In this document: in pieces, positions 8,211 through 17,103 of the stretch | How the letters are laid out: every line of letters begins with the position of its first letter | How positions within the stretch are numbered: the first letter of the stretch is position 1 | Made by a program: the position numbers and the translations under genes | The notes under the pieces: model-generated | What the model was told of the DNA's origin: nothing | Database searches by the model: none | The model's input: only the letters and a program-made list of their open reading frames with translations | From: Microbacterium croceum | GTDB taxonomy: Bacteria > Actinomycetota > Actinomycetes > Actinomycetales > Microbacteriaceae | Length of the DNA: 64,000 nucleotides | NCBI RefSeq assembly: GCF_023091245.1 | Contig: NZ_JAHWXN010000001.1 | Location: 1-64,000, forward strand | Direction of reading: 5' to 3'

Positions 8211-9578
8211 ATGGCCACCCGAAAACCCGCTCCACCGGCGTACGTCTGCACCGAATGCGGGTGGACGACCGCCAAGTGGGTCGGCCGCTGCGGGGAGTGC
8301 CAGCAGTGGGGCACGGTGCAGGAGCAGGCCGCCAAGACCGGCATCTTGCAGCGCGTCACCGCGCTCGCCCCGACCTCGGACCGTGCGGCACGACCCATCA
8401 CGCAGATCACCACGCTCGATGCGCCTCGGCGCACGAGTGGCGTCGGCGAGTTCGACCGCGTGCTCGGCGGCGGCATCGTGCCCGGTGCGGCGATCCTGCT
8501 CAGCGGTGAACCGGGCGTCGGCAAGTCGACGCTGCTGCTCGAGGTCGCCGCCCAAGCGGCGCGCGCCGGGCGGCGGGTGCTCTACGCGAGCGCCGAGGAG
8601 TCCCAGGCGCAGGTGCGACTGCGCGGAGAGCGCACCGGCGCTCTGCACGACGAGCTGTATCTGGCGAGTGAGACCGACCTGGCCACGATCCTCGGTCACA
8701 TCGACGAGGTCCAGCCCCAGCTCGTGATCGTCGATTCGGTGCAGACCGTCTCGTCATCCTTGATCGACGGCGCGGCCGGACAGCCGAGCCAGGTGCGCGA
8801 GGTCGCATCGGCGCTGATCCGGGTCGCCAAGGAGCGCGGTCTTCCCGTCATCCTCGTCGGCCACGTCACGAAGGACGGACAGGTCGCCGGTCCCCGCGTG
8901 CTGGAGCACCTGGTCGACGTCGTGTGCCACTTCGAGGGCGATCGGCAGACGTCGCTGCGGTTCATCCGGGCTCTCAAGAACCGGTACGGCCCCACCGACG
9001 AGGTCGGCTGCTTCGAGATGGCGGGAGACGGCATCTCCGAAGTCCCCGATCCGTCCGGCCTCTTCCTCTCGCAGGGTGCCACAGAGCCCGGCACCTGCGT
9101 GGCGATCTCGCTGGAGGGCCGGCGTGCGCTGCCGGTGGAGGTGCAGGCGCTCACGGTTCCGAGCACCTCGCCGAACCCACGGCGCATCGTGCACGGTGTC
9201 GATTCCTCTCGCGTGGCGATGGTGCTCGCGATCCTCGAGAAGCGGGCGCGCATCCCCACCGGGCAGCTCGACGTCTACGTCTCCACCGTGGGGGGCGTGC
9301 GCTTCACCGAGCCCGCAGCCGACCTCGCCATCGCGGTCGCGGTCGCGGGATCGATCCAGCAGTTCTCGGTGCCGCGGTCAGTCGCGGCGGTCGGCGAGCT
9401 GAGCCTCGCCGGCGAGATCCGTCCCGTCACCCAGGCGACGCAGCGCCGCTCGGAGGCGGCGCGCCTGGGCTACGAGCGCGTGGTCGACGACCGCTCGAAG
9501 TCCCTGCGCGCGGCGCTCGACGACGTGCGGGCGCACAAGCCCGGGCTGCGGGCCGTCCCCGACCTCCCGCCGTTCTGA
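8211..9578 (+). CDS. radA: DNA repair/branch-migration protein RadA (Sms)
   Basis: A 455-residue protein with all RadA parts: N-terminal zinc finger (C13, C16, C27, C30), RecA-like ATPase with Walker A GEPGVGKST (99-107), Walker B-like LVIVDSVQ (171-178), the RadA-specific KNRYG motif (256-260), and a C-terminal Lon-like domain (about 285-455). It drives branch migration of recombination intermediates. Divergent from the SufR-like regulator gene. Confidence 0.95.
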   Translation: MATRKPAPPAYVCTECGWTTAKWVGRCGECQQWGTVQEQAAKTGILQRVTALAPTSDRAARPITQITTLDAPRRTSGVGEFDRVLGGGIVPGAAILLSGEPGVGKSTLLLEVAAQAARAGRRVLYASAEESQAQVRLRGERTGALHDELYLASETDLATILGHIDEVQPQLVIVDSVQTVSSSLIDGAAGQPSQVREVASALIRVAKERGLPVILVGHVTKDGQVAGPRVLEHLVDVVCHFEGDRQTSLRFIRALKNRYGPTDEVGCFEMAGDGISEVPDPSGLFLSQGATEPGTCVAISLEGRRALPVEVQALTVPSTSPNPRRIVHGVDSSRVAMVLAILEKRARIPTGQLDVYVSTVGGVRFTEPAADLAIAVAVAGSIQQFSVPRSVAAVGELSLAGEIRPVTQATQRRSEAARLGYERVVDDRSKSLRAALDDVRAHKPGLRAVPDLPPF

Positions 9579-9612
9579 GCAGCACCCACGGGTCCGTGAG
9601 CGTGTCGAAGGG

Positions 9613-10023
9613 TCAGGCGTCGAGCGCGTGCAGCAGATCCGCAGGAGCCGCCTGCATCGGATGCGGGCCGGCGATGTCGAGGAACACCGTGGTGATCGGA
9701 TGCGCGGCAAGGAACTTGCGCAGCCAGGCCGCGTCGTAGATCCCCACGCCAGGGGGAAGGTTGGCCGGCTTGTTCACGGCGTCGCTGAACAGCAGCAGCG
9801 CGAGATCGCCGGTCTCGCGATCGCGGTACGTCCACACCTCACCGCTGTCGAGCGGATTGTCGCGGGCTCCGGGAGCGATGAGGGGAACGACGGTCGTGCC
9901 GTTGCGGAGCGCCAGCGCGACCGCGGCGATGTCCTGCTTCTCGAGCGCCTGCGCGAGCGCCTCGGAGCGGAACTCCTCGGGTGCGGGCTTCTTCTTCGCG
10001 GACTTCGCCTTCTTCGCTGCCAT
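9613..10023 (-). CDS. Conserved hypothetical protein, SseB-N-like
   Basis: A 136-residue soluble protein with a Lys/Ala-rich start (MAAKKAKSAKKK). Its body has the pattern LAQALEKQD..VALALRNGTTVVPL and ...LALLLFSDAVN, which resembles the SseB N-terminal domain. No catalytic motif is visible. The stop codon overlaps a fragment of a dispersed repeat (9591-9614). It is convergent with radA. The family call is tentative. Confidence 0.5.
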   Translation of the reverse strand: MAAKKAKSAKKKPAPEEFRSEALAQALEKQDIAAVALALRNGTTVVPLIAPGARDNPLDSGEVWTYRDRETGDLALLLFSDAVNKPANLPPGVGIYDAAWLRKFLAAHPITTVFLDIAGPHPMQAAPADLLHALDA

Positions 10024-10367
10024 GCCTCCAGCTTAGGCACCACGAGACGCATGCACGCCGGAGGGAGCGGAGACGATTGGGGCCCTCTCGAGTCCCACAT
10101 TGGGGACTGGGGTACTCGAGAGGGCCCTCGGACTCTCGAGCGGCGATGTCGAAGCGCTGGGGACGCTGTAGTTCGACGCCACTGGGGATGGCATATGCCG
10201 CATGATCCCGAGAGCCATGTCAATGGTATCCCAAAGAATGGGGCCTGTCAGCCCCCCGCCGCTCAATAGCAGCGAAATCAGAACCTTCCGAACCGAAACT
10301 CGGCGTATCCATCGATATTCGAAGGCGTGACCGAAGATCCCCTTCGAACTGCTCTCGGATCCTGCGC
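10024..10367. other. 344-bp gene-free stretch with a strong palindrome
   Basis: The palindrome has 14-bp perfect arms GGGCCCTCTCGAGT and ACTCGAGAGGGCCC (about 10081-10126). Nested inside are a smaller AGTCCC/GGGACT stem and a further CTCGAG half just downstream. The rest (10150-10367) is less GC-rich than its surroundings, and I see no convincing gene. Short frames on the minus strand have no recognisable content. A structured RNA is possible but unsupported. Confidence 0.5.
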
Positions 10368-11018
10368 TCAGTACAGCAGGATCTGCTTCGTGTCGAGGCC
10401 GGTGAAGCCGCCGATCGCGACCTCCACGTGATACGACGCCCCGCCGCCGGGGGCACGCTGGCGGTTCTCCTGATCGCAGGTCTCGACGCTCGACCGGGTG
10501 CGGTCCCACGTCACCGGCTCCTTGCTGGTGACCGTCGTGCCGGCCTTGAGCGTCACGATCATGCTGCTCGGATTCTCCTGGCAGTCCGTCGACCGCCACC
10601 ACACGTCGGAGCCGCTCATCACGGTGAATGTCTGCGTGGACGATCCGACATCCAGCGTGCAGTCGGTCGTGCTCTTGTTCGTCAGTGAGATCGACAGCTT
10701 CGGCAGCACTCCTGCCGCATAGCTGTCGGCGTCCGTGATCGCAGCGACCTCCACATCCTTCGCCGTGCAGGCGACGATCGCGGGGGTCGCCGGCGCCGTG
10801 GGATCCGGCGAGGGGGACTCATCGCCTGCAGACGGCGTCGCGGCCGGGGTCTCGCTCTCGGAGGTGGTAGGCGTCGACGTGGGCTGATCGGCTCCCTGCG
10901 CCCACGGCTGGGCGATCAGGAGCCACACCCCCACACCGATCGCGGCAAGGAACAGGACGAGGCTGCCGAGCAGGACCACCCGACGCCGACGGTAGACAGC
11001 TGCGGAGGGGCGGACCAT
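10368..11018 (-). CDS. Membrane-anchored extracellular protein of unknown function
   Basis: A 216-residue protein with a short basic N-terminus (RRRR at about 10-13), one transmembrane helix at about 14-36, a Ser/Thr/Pro/Glu-rich linker (about 43-80) and an extracellular beta-rich domain. That domain has four cysteines (about 83, 118, 144, 180) that could pair. The design suits a signal-anchored surface protein of actinobacteria; the C-terminal domain recalls DUF4232-like secreted domains without a clear match. It starts 9 bp after the argA-like stop and may be co-transcribed with it. Confidence 0.6.
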   Translation of the reverse strand: MVRPSAAVYRRRRVVLLGSLVLFLAAIGVGVWLLIAQPWAQGADQPTSTPTTSESETPAATPSAGDESPSPDPTAPATPAIVACTAKDVEVAAITDADSYAAGVLPKLSISLTNKSTTDCTLDVGSSTQTFTVMSGSDVWWRSTDCQENPSSMIVTLKAGTTVTSKEPVTWDRTRSSVETCDQENRQRAPGGGASYHVEVAIGGFTGLDTKQILLY

Positions 11019-11027
11019 CCCTCCAGG

Positions 11028-11531
11028 TTAGTTGAGCTGCCTGATCATCCTGGTGTTGCCGAGCGTGTTCGGCTTCACATGGGCGAGGTCGAGGAACTCC
11101 TCCACGCCGGCGTCCCCGCTGCGCAGGAGCTGCGAGTACACGTCGGGGTCGACGACCTGCTCCCCGATCGGCGTGTATCCGCGCCGCCCGAAGAAGTCGA
11201 CCTCGAAGGTCAGGCAGAACAACCGCGAGAGTCCGAGCGTCACAGCGTTCGCCTCGAGCTGGTCCACGATCGCGCGGCCGACTCCGTGGTGCAGCCAGTC
11301 CTCGCGCACCAGAAGCGTGCGCACCTCCCCGAGATCCTCCCAGATCACGTGCAGGGCACCGCAGCCGATCAGCTCGCCGTCGGCCTCCGCCACCACGAAC
11401 TCCTGCACGGAGCCGTAGAGCACGGCCAGATCCTTGCCGAGCAGGATGCGCTGCTCGACCATCGGCTGCAGAAGGTTCCGGATGCCGATGATGTCGGCGC
11501 TGCGCGCCGGTCGGACGATGTACTCGCTCAC
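11028..11531 (-). CDS. argA: Amino-acid N-acetyltransferase (short-form N-acetylglutamate synthase)
   Basis: A 167-residue single GNAT domain with the acetyl-CoA-binding region VREDWLHHGVGRAIV (about 75-89) and the family-typical opening RPARSADI..IRNLLQPMV. It resembles the stand-alone S-NAGS of actinobacteria, which makes N-acetylglutamate for arginine biosynthesis. Lies downstream of clpC, separated by a strong hairpin. Confidence 0.75.
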   Translation of the reverse strand: MSEYIVRPARSADIIGIRNLLQPMVEQRILLGKDLAVLYGSVQEFVVAEADGELIGCGALHVIWEDLGEVRTLLVREDWLHHGVGRAIVDQLEANAVTLGLSRLFCLTFEVDFFGRRGYTPIGEQVVDPDVYSQLLRSGDAGVEEFLDLAHVKPNTLGNTRMIRQLN

Positions 11532-11564
11532 CCTTCCACCCTAGAACCCGCGGCTGGAAGATCG

Positions 11565-11598
11565 ACGAAGGGCGGATGCCGCAGCATCCGCCCTTCGT
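11565..11598 (-). terminator. Hairpin terminator downstream of clpC
   Basis: A 15-bp perfect stem (11565-11579 with 11584-11598) around a 4-base loop, 29 bp past the clpC stop. There is no clear T-run after it on the minus strand, so it may be an intrinsic-like terminator or an mRNA 3'-end stabiliser. Confidence 0.7.
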
Positions 11599-11626
11599 GT
11601 GATCCTGGTCTGTCGACCGGCTCAGG

Positions 11627-14155
11627 TCACTCTCCGCTGGCGACCGCCAGATCGGGAGTGGCCGTGATCTCTCCGCCGGTGTTGACGCCGACGGAGACCT
11701 GCTCGCCGCGAGGACCGTGCTCGAACTGGAACTCGCCGTCCTGGACATCCACCTTGACGTGGTCTCCGGGGTTGAGCTCGCCGTGCAGGATCTTCTCGGA
11801 CAGACGGTCCTCGACCTCGTGCTGCATCGCGCGACGCAGCGGTCGGGCACCGAGCGCCGGGTCGAAGCCGATCTCGATCAGACGCTCCTTGGCGGCCTGC
11901 GACAGCTCGATCGTCATGTCGCGGTCGAGCAGACGCTCGCTCAGGCGCTTCGTGAACAGGTCCACGATCTGCACCAGCTCGTCCTTCGACAGCTGCGGGA
12001 ACACGATGATGTCGTCGACGCGGTTGAGGAACTCGGGCTTGAAGTTGCGCTTGAGCTCCTCGTTGACCTTGCCCTTCATCCGCTCGTAGGTCGTGGCGTT
12101 GCTGCCCTCGATCTGGAAGCCGACCGGCCCACCGGCGATGTCACGCGCACCGAGGTTGGTGGTCATGATGATGACGGTGTTCTTGAAGTCGATCACGCGA
12201 CCCTGGCCGTCGGTCAGACGACCCTCTTCCAGGATCTGCAGGAGCGAGTTGAAGATGTCCGGGTGCGCCTTCTCGATCTCATCGAAGAGCACGACGCTGA
12301 ACGGCTTGCGGCGCACCTTCTCGGTGAGCTGGCCGCCCTCTTCGAATCCGACGAATCCGGGAGGGGCGCCGAACAGACGCGAGACGGTGTGCTTCTCACC
12401 GAACTCGCTCATGTCGAGCGAGATCAGTGCCGCTTCGTCGTCGAACAGGAACTCGGCGAGCGCCTTGGCGAGCTCGGTCTTTCCGACACCCGTGGGGCCG
12501 GCGAAGATGAACGAACCAGAGGGACGCTTCGGGTCCTTGAGACCGGCACGCTGGCGACGGATCGTCTTGGAGAGGGCGGCGATCGCCTCCTCCTGACCGA
12601 TGACGCGCTGGTGCAGGGCCTTCTCCATGAAGACGAGTCGGCTGGACTCCTCTTCCGTGAGCTTGAAGACCGGGATGCCGGTGGCCTGTGCGAGCACCTC
12701 GGCGATCAGGCCCTCGTCGACGACCGCGGCGGTCGCCACATCACCCGAGCGCCACTGCTTCTCGAGGCGCAGGCGCTCGGCGAGGAGGTTCTTCTCCTCG
12801 TCGCGCAGCGATGCGGCCTTCTCGAAGTCCTGCTCCTCGGAGGCGATCTCCTTCTGCTCGCGGACCTTGGCGATCTTCTCGTCGAACTCGCGCAGTTCCG
12901 GCGGGCTCGACAGGATCGACAGACGCAGGCGGGCGCCGGCCTCGTCGATCAGGTCGATGGCCTTGTCCGGCAGGAAGCGGTCGGAGACGTACCGGTCGGC
13001 GAGGTTCGCCGCCGCGACGATCGCGCCGTCCGTGATCTGCACCTTGTGGTGCGCCTCGTAGCGGTCGCGCAGCCCCTTGAGGATGTTGATCGCGTGGGGC
13101 AGGCTCGGCTCGGCGACCTGGATCGGCTGGAAGCGGCGCTCGAGCGCGGCATCCTTCTCGAAGTGCTTGCGGTACTCGTCGAGCGTCGTCGCACCGATCG
13201 TCTGCAGCTCGCCACGGGCGAGGAGCGGCTTCAGGATGCTGGCGGCATCGATCGCGCCCTCTGCGGCACCCGCACCCACGAGGGTGTGGATCTCGTCGAT
13301 GAAGACGATGATGTCGCCGCGCGTGCGGATCTCCTTGGTGACCTTCTTCAGGCGCTCCTCGAAGTCGCCGCGGTAGCGGGAACCGGCGATGAGCGAGCCG
13401 AGGTCGAGCGAGTAGAGCTGCTTGTCCTTCAGCGTCTCGGGCACATCGCCCTTGACGATGGCCTGCGCGAGACCCTCGACGACGGCGGTCTTGCCGACGC
13501 CGGGCTCACCGATCAGGACGGGGTTGTTCTTGGAGCGGCGAGACAGGATCTGCATGACCCGCTCGATCTCCTTCTCGCGACCGATGACCGGGTCGAGCCT
13601 GTTGTCGCGCGCGGCCTGGGTCAGGTTGCGACCGAACTGGTCGAGCACGGCCGAGCCGCCCTGGGTTCCGGCAGGCGAGTCGTTGCTCTGCGCGCCGACG
13701 GCGGCGGGCTCACGACCCGGAGCACCGGAGAGCAGCTGGATGACCTGCTGGCGGACCTTGTTCAGGTCGGCGCCGAGCTTGACCAGGACCTGCGCGGCGA
13801 CACCCTCGCCCTCGCGGATCAGACCGAGCAGGATGTGCTCGGTACCGATGTAGTTGTGGCCGAGCTGGAGCGCCTCGCGGAGGCTGAGCTCGAGCACCTT
13901 CTTGGCACGGGGGGTGAAGGGGATGTGGCCGGTCGGCTGCTGCTGACCCTGGCCGATGATGTCCTGCACCTGCTCGCGCACGGCGTCGAGCGAGATGCCG
14001 AGGGACTCGAGCGCCTTGGCAGCGACACCTTCGCCCTCGTGGATGAGGCCGAGCAGGATGTGCTCGGTACCGATGTAGTTGTGGTTGAGCATCTTCGCCT
14101 CTTCTTGGGCGAGGACGACCACACGACGGGCTCGGTCCGTGAATCTCTCGAACAT
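11627..14155 (-). CDS. clpC: ATP-dependent Clp protease ATP-binding subunit ClpC
   Basis: An 842-residue AAA+ unfoldase. Two Clp-N repeats (about 1-70 and 76-145) each contain [14 protein letters not shown]. The first AAA domain has Walker A GEPGVGKT at about 216-223, a UVR-type coiled-coil insertion follows (about 400-470), and the second AAA domain has GPTGVGKT near 555. It delivers substrates to ClpP. The start is ATG 14155 ([11 protein letters not shown]) with AAGGAG upstream; the longer in-frame extension is not conserved-looking. A ClgR-box-like palindrome lies about 100 bp upstream. Confidence 0.96.
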   Translation of the reverse strand: MFERFTDRARRVVVLAQEEAKMLNHNYIGTEHILLGLIHEGEGVAAKALESLGISLDAVREQVQDIIGQGQQQPTGHIPFTPRAKKVLELSLREALQLGHNYIGTEHILLGLIREGEGVAAQVLVKLGADLNKVRQQVIQLLSGAPGREPAAVGAQSNDSPAGTQGGSAVLDQFGRNLTQAARDNRLDPVIGREKEIERVMQILSRRSKNNPVLIGEPGVGKTAVVEGLAQAIVKGDVPETLKDKQLYSLDLGSLIAGSRYRGDFEERLKKVTKEIRTRGDIIVFIDEIHTLVGAGAAEGAIDAASILKPLLARGELQTIGATTLDEYRKHFEKDAALERRFQPIQVAEPSLPHAINILKGLRDRYEAHHKVQITDGAIVAAANLADRYVSDRFLPDKAIDLIDEAGARLRLSILSSPPELREFDEKIAKVREQKEIASEEQDFEKAASLRDEEKNLLAERLRLEKQWRSGDVATAAVVDEGLIAEVLAQATGIPVFKLTEEESSRLVFMEKALHQRVIGQEEAIAALSKTIRRQRAGLKDPKRPSGSFIFAGPTGVGKTELAKALAEFLFDDEAALISLDMSEFGEKHTVSRLFGAPPGFVGFEEGGQLTEKVRRKPFSVVLFDEIEKAHPDIFNSLLQILEEGRLTDGQGRVIDFKNTVIIMTTNLGARDIAGGPVGFQIEGSNATTYERMKGKVNEELKRNFKPEFLNRVDDIIVFPQLSKDELVQIVDLFTKRLSERLLDRDMTIELSQAAKERLIEIGFDPALGARPLRRAMQHEVEDRLSEKILHGELNPGDHVKVDVQDGEFQFEHGPRGEQVSVGVNTGGEITATPDLAVASGE

Positions 14156-14256
14156 GCTGTGACTCCTTATTCGCACGGGGCGAAGCGCTGACGCCGATGA
14201 CGTTCTCTGCGCCTGTACATCGAGAGTAACCACCGCACAGGGCAGGTATGCCCGTG

Positions 14257-14271
14257 TTCGCCGTCGGCGGA
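14257..14271 (-). promoter_or_regulatory. Possible ClgR-type box upstream of clpC
   Basis: TTCGCCGTCGGCGGA contains CGCC-GTC-GGCG, close to the actinobacterial ClgR recognition pattern (CGCY, 3 bases, RGCG). ClgR activates clpC and clpP in Corynebacterium and Streptomyces. A similar palindrome can arise by chance in DNA this GC-rich. Confidence 0.35.
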
Positions 14272-14317
14272 GTGGGGCCGCGGCGGTCGGCATGACGGGG
14301 CCTCTGGAGGACGAGGG

Positions 14318-14377
14318 TTGACGAGGTTATCGTTTGTCGTTACTTTATCGTTTATCGCTAATAACGATCATCGATAA
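14318..14377 (+). promoter_or_regulatory. Promoter with repeated TTATCG operator half-sites
   Basis: -35 TTGACG (14318-14323), 17-bp spacer, -10 TACTTT (14341-14346). TTATCG occurs at 14328-14333, 14345-14350 and 14352-14357, and inverted as CGATAA at 14372-14377, covering the spacer, the -10 and the 5' leader. This AT-rich patch stands out in GC-rich DNA and fits autoregulation by the HTH protein encoded at the end of the operon (16412-16648). Confidence 0.65.
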
Positions 14378-14386
14378 GGAGCGATC

Positions 14387-15004
14387 ATGACCTCGACGAA
14401 ACAGGGCACGCTGTCCCGCGGCGACGCCGGCGCGCTCATCGCCTTCTGCATCGCCGGAGTGGCGATCGCGGCGTACATCATCGTCTTCTCGATCATCCGC
14501 ATCATCACTCTCGTCAGCGGCACGATGATTCCGGTGATGGTCGAGTTCGTGGACCAGCCGATCGAAGCCCCGCTCGGCGCGAACGGCGAGAGCATCACCC
14601 TGGAGCTGGATCGGGCGAGCCTCACCGTCCCGTCGCTGCCGCCGGTCGCGATCGGAGCGGGAGTGCTCGGACAGATCACCCAGATCGTCACGATCGTGGT
14701 GGTGATCGGATGCCTGATGCTGCTGGCCCGCGGCATCCTGTCCGGCACCGTGTTCAGCCGACGCAACACCGCACTCGTGATGGTGGCGGGCATCGTCGGC
14801 CTGGTCGGCTTCGCAGCCGTGCGCTTCTTCGAGAACATGGTGGCCAATGCCGCCGTCTCGGCTGTGACCGACAACGCGCTGAACAACGCGGTGATGAGCA
14901 TCGAACCGTTCACCTTCATCCTGGCGGCATTCATCATCTCCGTCATCGGCACCGCGTTCGTGATCGGCGACCGACTGCAGCGCGAGACGGAAGGACTCGT
15001 CTGA
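14387..15004 (+). CDS. DUF2975-type membrane protein, paralogue 1
   Basis: A 205-residue protein with four predicted membrane helices (about 14-40, 90-115, 124-146, 168-192) and an external loop between the first two rich in beta-type residues. This matches DUF2975 proteins that are typically encoded with a small XRE regulator. It ends RLQRETEGLV. Shine-Dalgarno AAGGAG at 14376-14381. The stop overlaps the next start as TGATG, and the codons for the EGLV tail contain the next gene's ribosome-binding site GGAAGGA. The function of the family is unknown. Confidence 0.75.
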   Translation: MTSTKQGTLSRGDAGALIAFCIAGVAIAAYIIVFSIIRIITLVSGTMIPVMVEFVDQPIEAPLGANGESITLELDRASLTVPSLPPVAIGAGVLGQITQIVTIVVVIGCLMLLARGILSGTVFSRRNTALVMVAGIVGLVGFAAVRFFENMVANAAVSAVTDNALNNAVMSIEPFTFILAAFIISVIGTAFVIGDRLQRETEGLV

Positions 15005-15645
15005 TGCCTTCCACTCCCACCAGGACCGCCCGCTCGCAGACCGCGGATGCCATCACGGTGCTGCTGTTCGGTGCCGCTGCGCTGGTCGTCGTCGCGATCA
15101 GCACCGTCCTGCGCACCCTCGGCACCTTCCGGGATCAGGGGATCGCGTGGTCCGTGCCGATCGACGAGCAGCCGATCAGTGCGACTGCGGACTCCGGAGC
15201 GGTATCCGTCGACGGCATCGCCCAGGAGGTGATGGTGTTCGCGACCGACGTCGATCCGCTCTCGACCGCGGCGATCATCGGCTCCCTCGCGCTGTGGACG
15301 CTCGCCCCGCTCATCGTGATCCTCGGCGTCATGCTCGTGGCGTGGAACCTCCTCCGCGGCCGCTTCTTCGTGCGGGCGAACGCGCGAGCCTTCGACGCGA
15401 TCGGGTGGACGCTCGTACTCGCGCCGATGCTGATCGTGATGCTCGAGAACAGAGGGCTGAACGGGGTGCTCGGCGCCGTCGGACTCGGCCCCGGTGAGCC
15501 CGTGCATCCGATCGATTTCTGGTCGATCGTGCCCGTCTTCGCGACCGGTGTGGCGGTCGGACTGATCGCCAACGCGTTCCGCCAGGGCATCCGGCTGCAA
15601 CAGGAGAAGAACGTGCTCGAGAAGGAAACGGAAGGACTCGTCTGA
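15004..15645 (+). CDS. DUF2975-type membrane protein, paralogue 2
   Basis: A 213-residue protein with four predicted helices (about 14-36, 90-115, 126-146, 175-195), the same topology as its neighbours. A cytosolic charged tail, RLQQEKNVLEKETEGLV, follows the last helix. The start was fixed by the one-base overlap TGATG with the upstream gene and an in-coding Shine-Dalgarno GGAAGGA 8 bases before the ATG. Probably membrane-embedded sensing or modulating partners of the operon's HTH protein, by analogy only. Confidence 0.72.
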   Translation: MPSTPTRTARSQTADAITVLLFGAAALVVVAISTVLRTLGTFRDQGIAWSVPIDEQPISATADSGAVSVDGIAQEVMVFATDVDPLSTAAIIGSLALWTLAPLIVILGVMLVAWNLLRGRFFVRANARAFDAIGWTLVLAPMLIVMLENRGLNGVLGAVGLGPGEPVHPIDFWSIVPVFATGVAVGLIANAFRQGIRLQQEKNVLEKETEGLV

Positions 15646-16415
15646 TGTTCGCCTACTCATCGAGAGAGCTCGGCCCCTCGCTGCTCTTCATCGCAGCCGG
15701 ACTCGCGGTCATCGCGGTCATCGTCGCGATCGTGGTCTGGCGCGGCAAGCGCAGAGGCAGCCGCACGCTGGCGATCGACGCTGCACTGACAGTCTCCGGA
15801 TGGTGGGTCACGCTGTCGGCGCTGGGCGCGATCATGATCGTGATCAAGATCTTCGCGACAGACTGGGCCGAGATCGCCTCCACCTCGCTGTGGGTCCCCT
15901 GGCCGAGCGATCTCGCCTGCTCGGACGACTTCGAGACCACCGGCGCCGTGCTCCGATGCGGGGGCGGCACGATCGAGAACATCGCCGTGGGCGGCGCCTC
16001 GCTCGGATTGCGGGCGCTGGCCGGCGCGGCTCAGCTCTCCAACCTCGCCTTCACCACGATGCCGGCAGCGATGATCATGGTCATCTGCTTCCAGACGCTC
16101 CGCGGGCGCGCGTTCTCACAGACCGTGTCACGCGGCCTGACGATCGGCGCGATCGGGGTTCTCGTGTTCGGGCTCGCGTCCGACATCTGCGGCGGCATCG
16201 CCGCGACCGCGGGACTCCGCGAGGTGTTCTCGCCCGACAGCGAGTGGTACCCGATGACGTTCCAGCTCACCGTCACCCCGCTGCCGTTCGCGGCGGCGCT
16301 CGGTCTCATCGCGCTTGCGGCCGTCTTCCGCCAGGGTCTGCGCCTCGAGCAGGAGCGGGAACGCCTGCAGCGGGAGAAGGACGCACTGCTCAAGGACACG
16401 GAGGGCCTGGTGTGA
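15645..16415 (+). CDS. DUF2975-type membrane protein, paralogue 3 (longest)
   Basis: A 256-residue protein with more hydrophobic segments than its paralogues (about 12-34, 48-70, 115-145, 160-185, 212-232) and two cysteines in the outer loop (about 91 and 105). Its long charged, heptad-like tail RLEQERERLQREKDALLKD ends TEGLV, as in the other two. It overlaps the upstream gene by one base and the HTH gene by four (GTGA). Likely a diverged member of the same family; the extra helices make this call weaker. Confidence 0.65.
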   Translation: MFAYSSRELGPSLLFIAAGLAVIAVIVAIVVWRGKRRGSRTLAIDAALTVSGWWVTLSALGAIMIVIKIFATDWAEIASTSLWVPWPSDLACSDDFETTGAVLRCGGGTIENIAVGGASLGLRALAGAAQLSNLAFTTMPAAMIMVICFQTLRGRAFSQTVSRGLTIGAIGVLVFGLASDICGGIAATAGLREVFSPDSEWYPMTFQLTVTPLPFAAALGLIALAAVFRQGLRLEQERERLQREKDALLKDTEGLV

Positions 16416-16648
16416 GCCCTGCCGAGAACGAGGACGAGCTCACCGGCATCCACTGCCGCCTGGACGAGCTGCTCGCCGAGCGCGGCATGACGCTGACCGA
16501 GCTGAGCGCCCGCGTCGGCGTCAGCATCGTGAACCTCTCGGTGCTCAAGAACGACCGCGCGCGCGCCATCCGCTACTCCACGCTGCGGGCGATCTGCGAC
16601 GCGCTGGACTGCGAGGTCGGCGAGCTCCTGGTGCTCGCCGAGCGCTGA
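16412..16648 (+). CDS. Small XRE/Cro-type HTH regulator of the DUF2975 operon
   Basis: A 78-residue protein that is almost entirely one helix-turn-helix domain: LAERGMTLTELSARVGVSIVNLS (21-43) then RAIRYSTLRAICDALDCEVGELL. It matches the small Cro-like regulators that accompany DUF2975 proteins. GTG start at 16412, embedded in the upstream stop (GTGA), with the ribosome-binding site GGAGGG inside the upstream EGLV codons. Probable ligand of the TTATCG sites at 14328-14377. Confidence 0.82.
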   Translation: MSPAENEDELTGIHCRLDELLAERGMTLTELSARVGVSIVNLSVLKNDRARAIRYSTLRAICDALDCEVGELLVLAER

Positions 16649-16653
16649 GACCG

Positions 16654-17025
16654 TCAGGCGGCGGGAGCCGGAGGAGTCGGCGCGGGAGCCGGTGCAGCGG
16701 GTGCCGGCGTGAGCGGCTCCACGACCACTGCGGTGCCGTAGGCGCAGATCTCGGTGAAGTTCTGGATCGATCCGGCGTCGAACCGCATCGCGACGATCGC
16801 GTTTCCACCGCGCTGCTGCGCCTGATCCCACATCCGCGCCATCACGACCTGTCGCGCCTCGTACATCACCTGGGTGTATTCGGGGATCTCCCCTCCGCCC
16901 AGCGAGCGGAAGCCCGCGGTGAACCCCTGCCCGAAGTCGGTCGAGCGGACCGTGAGGCCCATCACCTCTCCCAGCACCTGGGTGATGCGATAGCCGGGGA
17001 TGTCGTTCGTCGTCACCATGAACAT
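16654..17025 (-). CDS. YbjQ/UPF0145-family protein
   Basis: A 123-residue protein. The YbjQ-type domain (about 1-105) shows the typical run MVTTNDIPGYRITQVLGEVMGLTVRS and ...GGNAIVAMRFDAGSI..EICAYGTAVVV. A Pro/Ala-rich tail (about 107-123) follows. The family forms pentamers and is sometimes called heavy-metal-binding, but its function is unsettled. ATG 17025 was chosen on alignment to family N-termini; ATG 17019 and a longer start at 17061 are alternatives, and none has a strong ribosome-binding site. Confidence 0.8.
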   Translation of the reverse strand: MFMVTTNDIPGYRITQVLGEVMGLTVRSTDFGQGFTAGFRSLGGGEIPEYTQVMYEARQVVMARMWDQAQQRGGNAIVAMRFDAGSIQNFTEICAYGTAVVVEPLTPAPAAPAPAPTPPAPAA

Positions 17026-17103
17026 GAGGCCATCGTGCCAGCATCCGCCGCTCGTCCGCACCCGCCGCAGGCGTGGCGCGTCGGCTCCGGACGCGAGCCG
17101 GGG

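Noticed and set aside
8111..8524. N-terminal extension of the SufR-like regulator
   Set aside because: The extension overlaps radA antisense and has no family similarity; the HTH protein begins at 8110.
10033..10602. Small protein encoded on the minus strand across the palindrome
   Set aside because: The frame overlaps the membrane-anchored protein gene, has no ribosome-binding site or known content, and its sequence is shaped by the palindrome.
11717..14191. Long open frame antisense to clpC
   Set aside because: clpC on the minus strand is unmistakable; the mirror frame is a codon-bias shadow.
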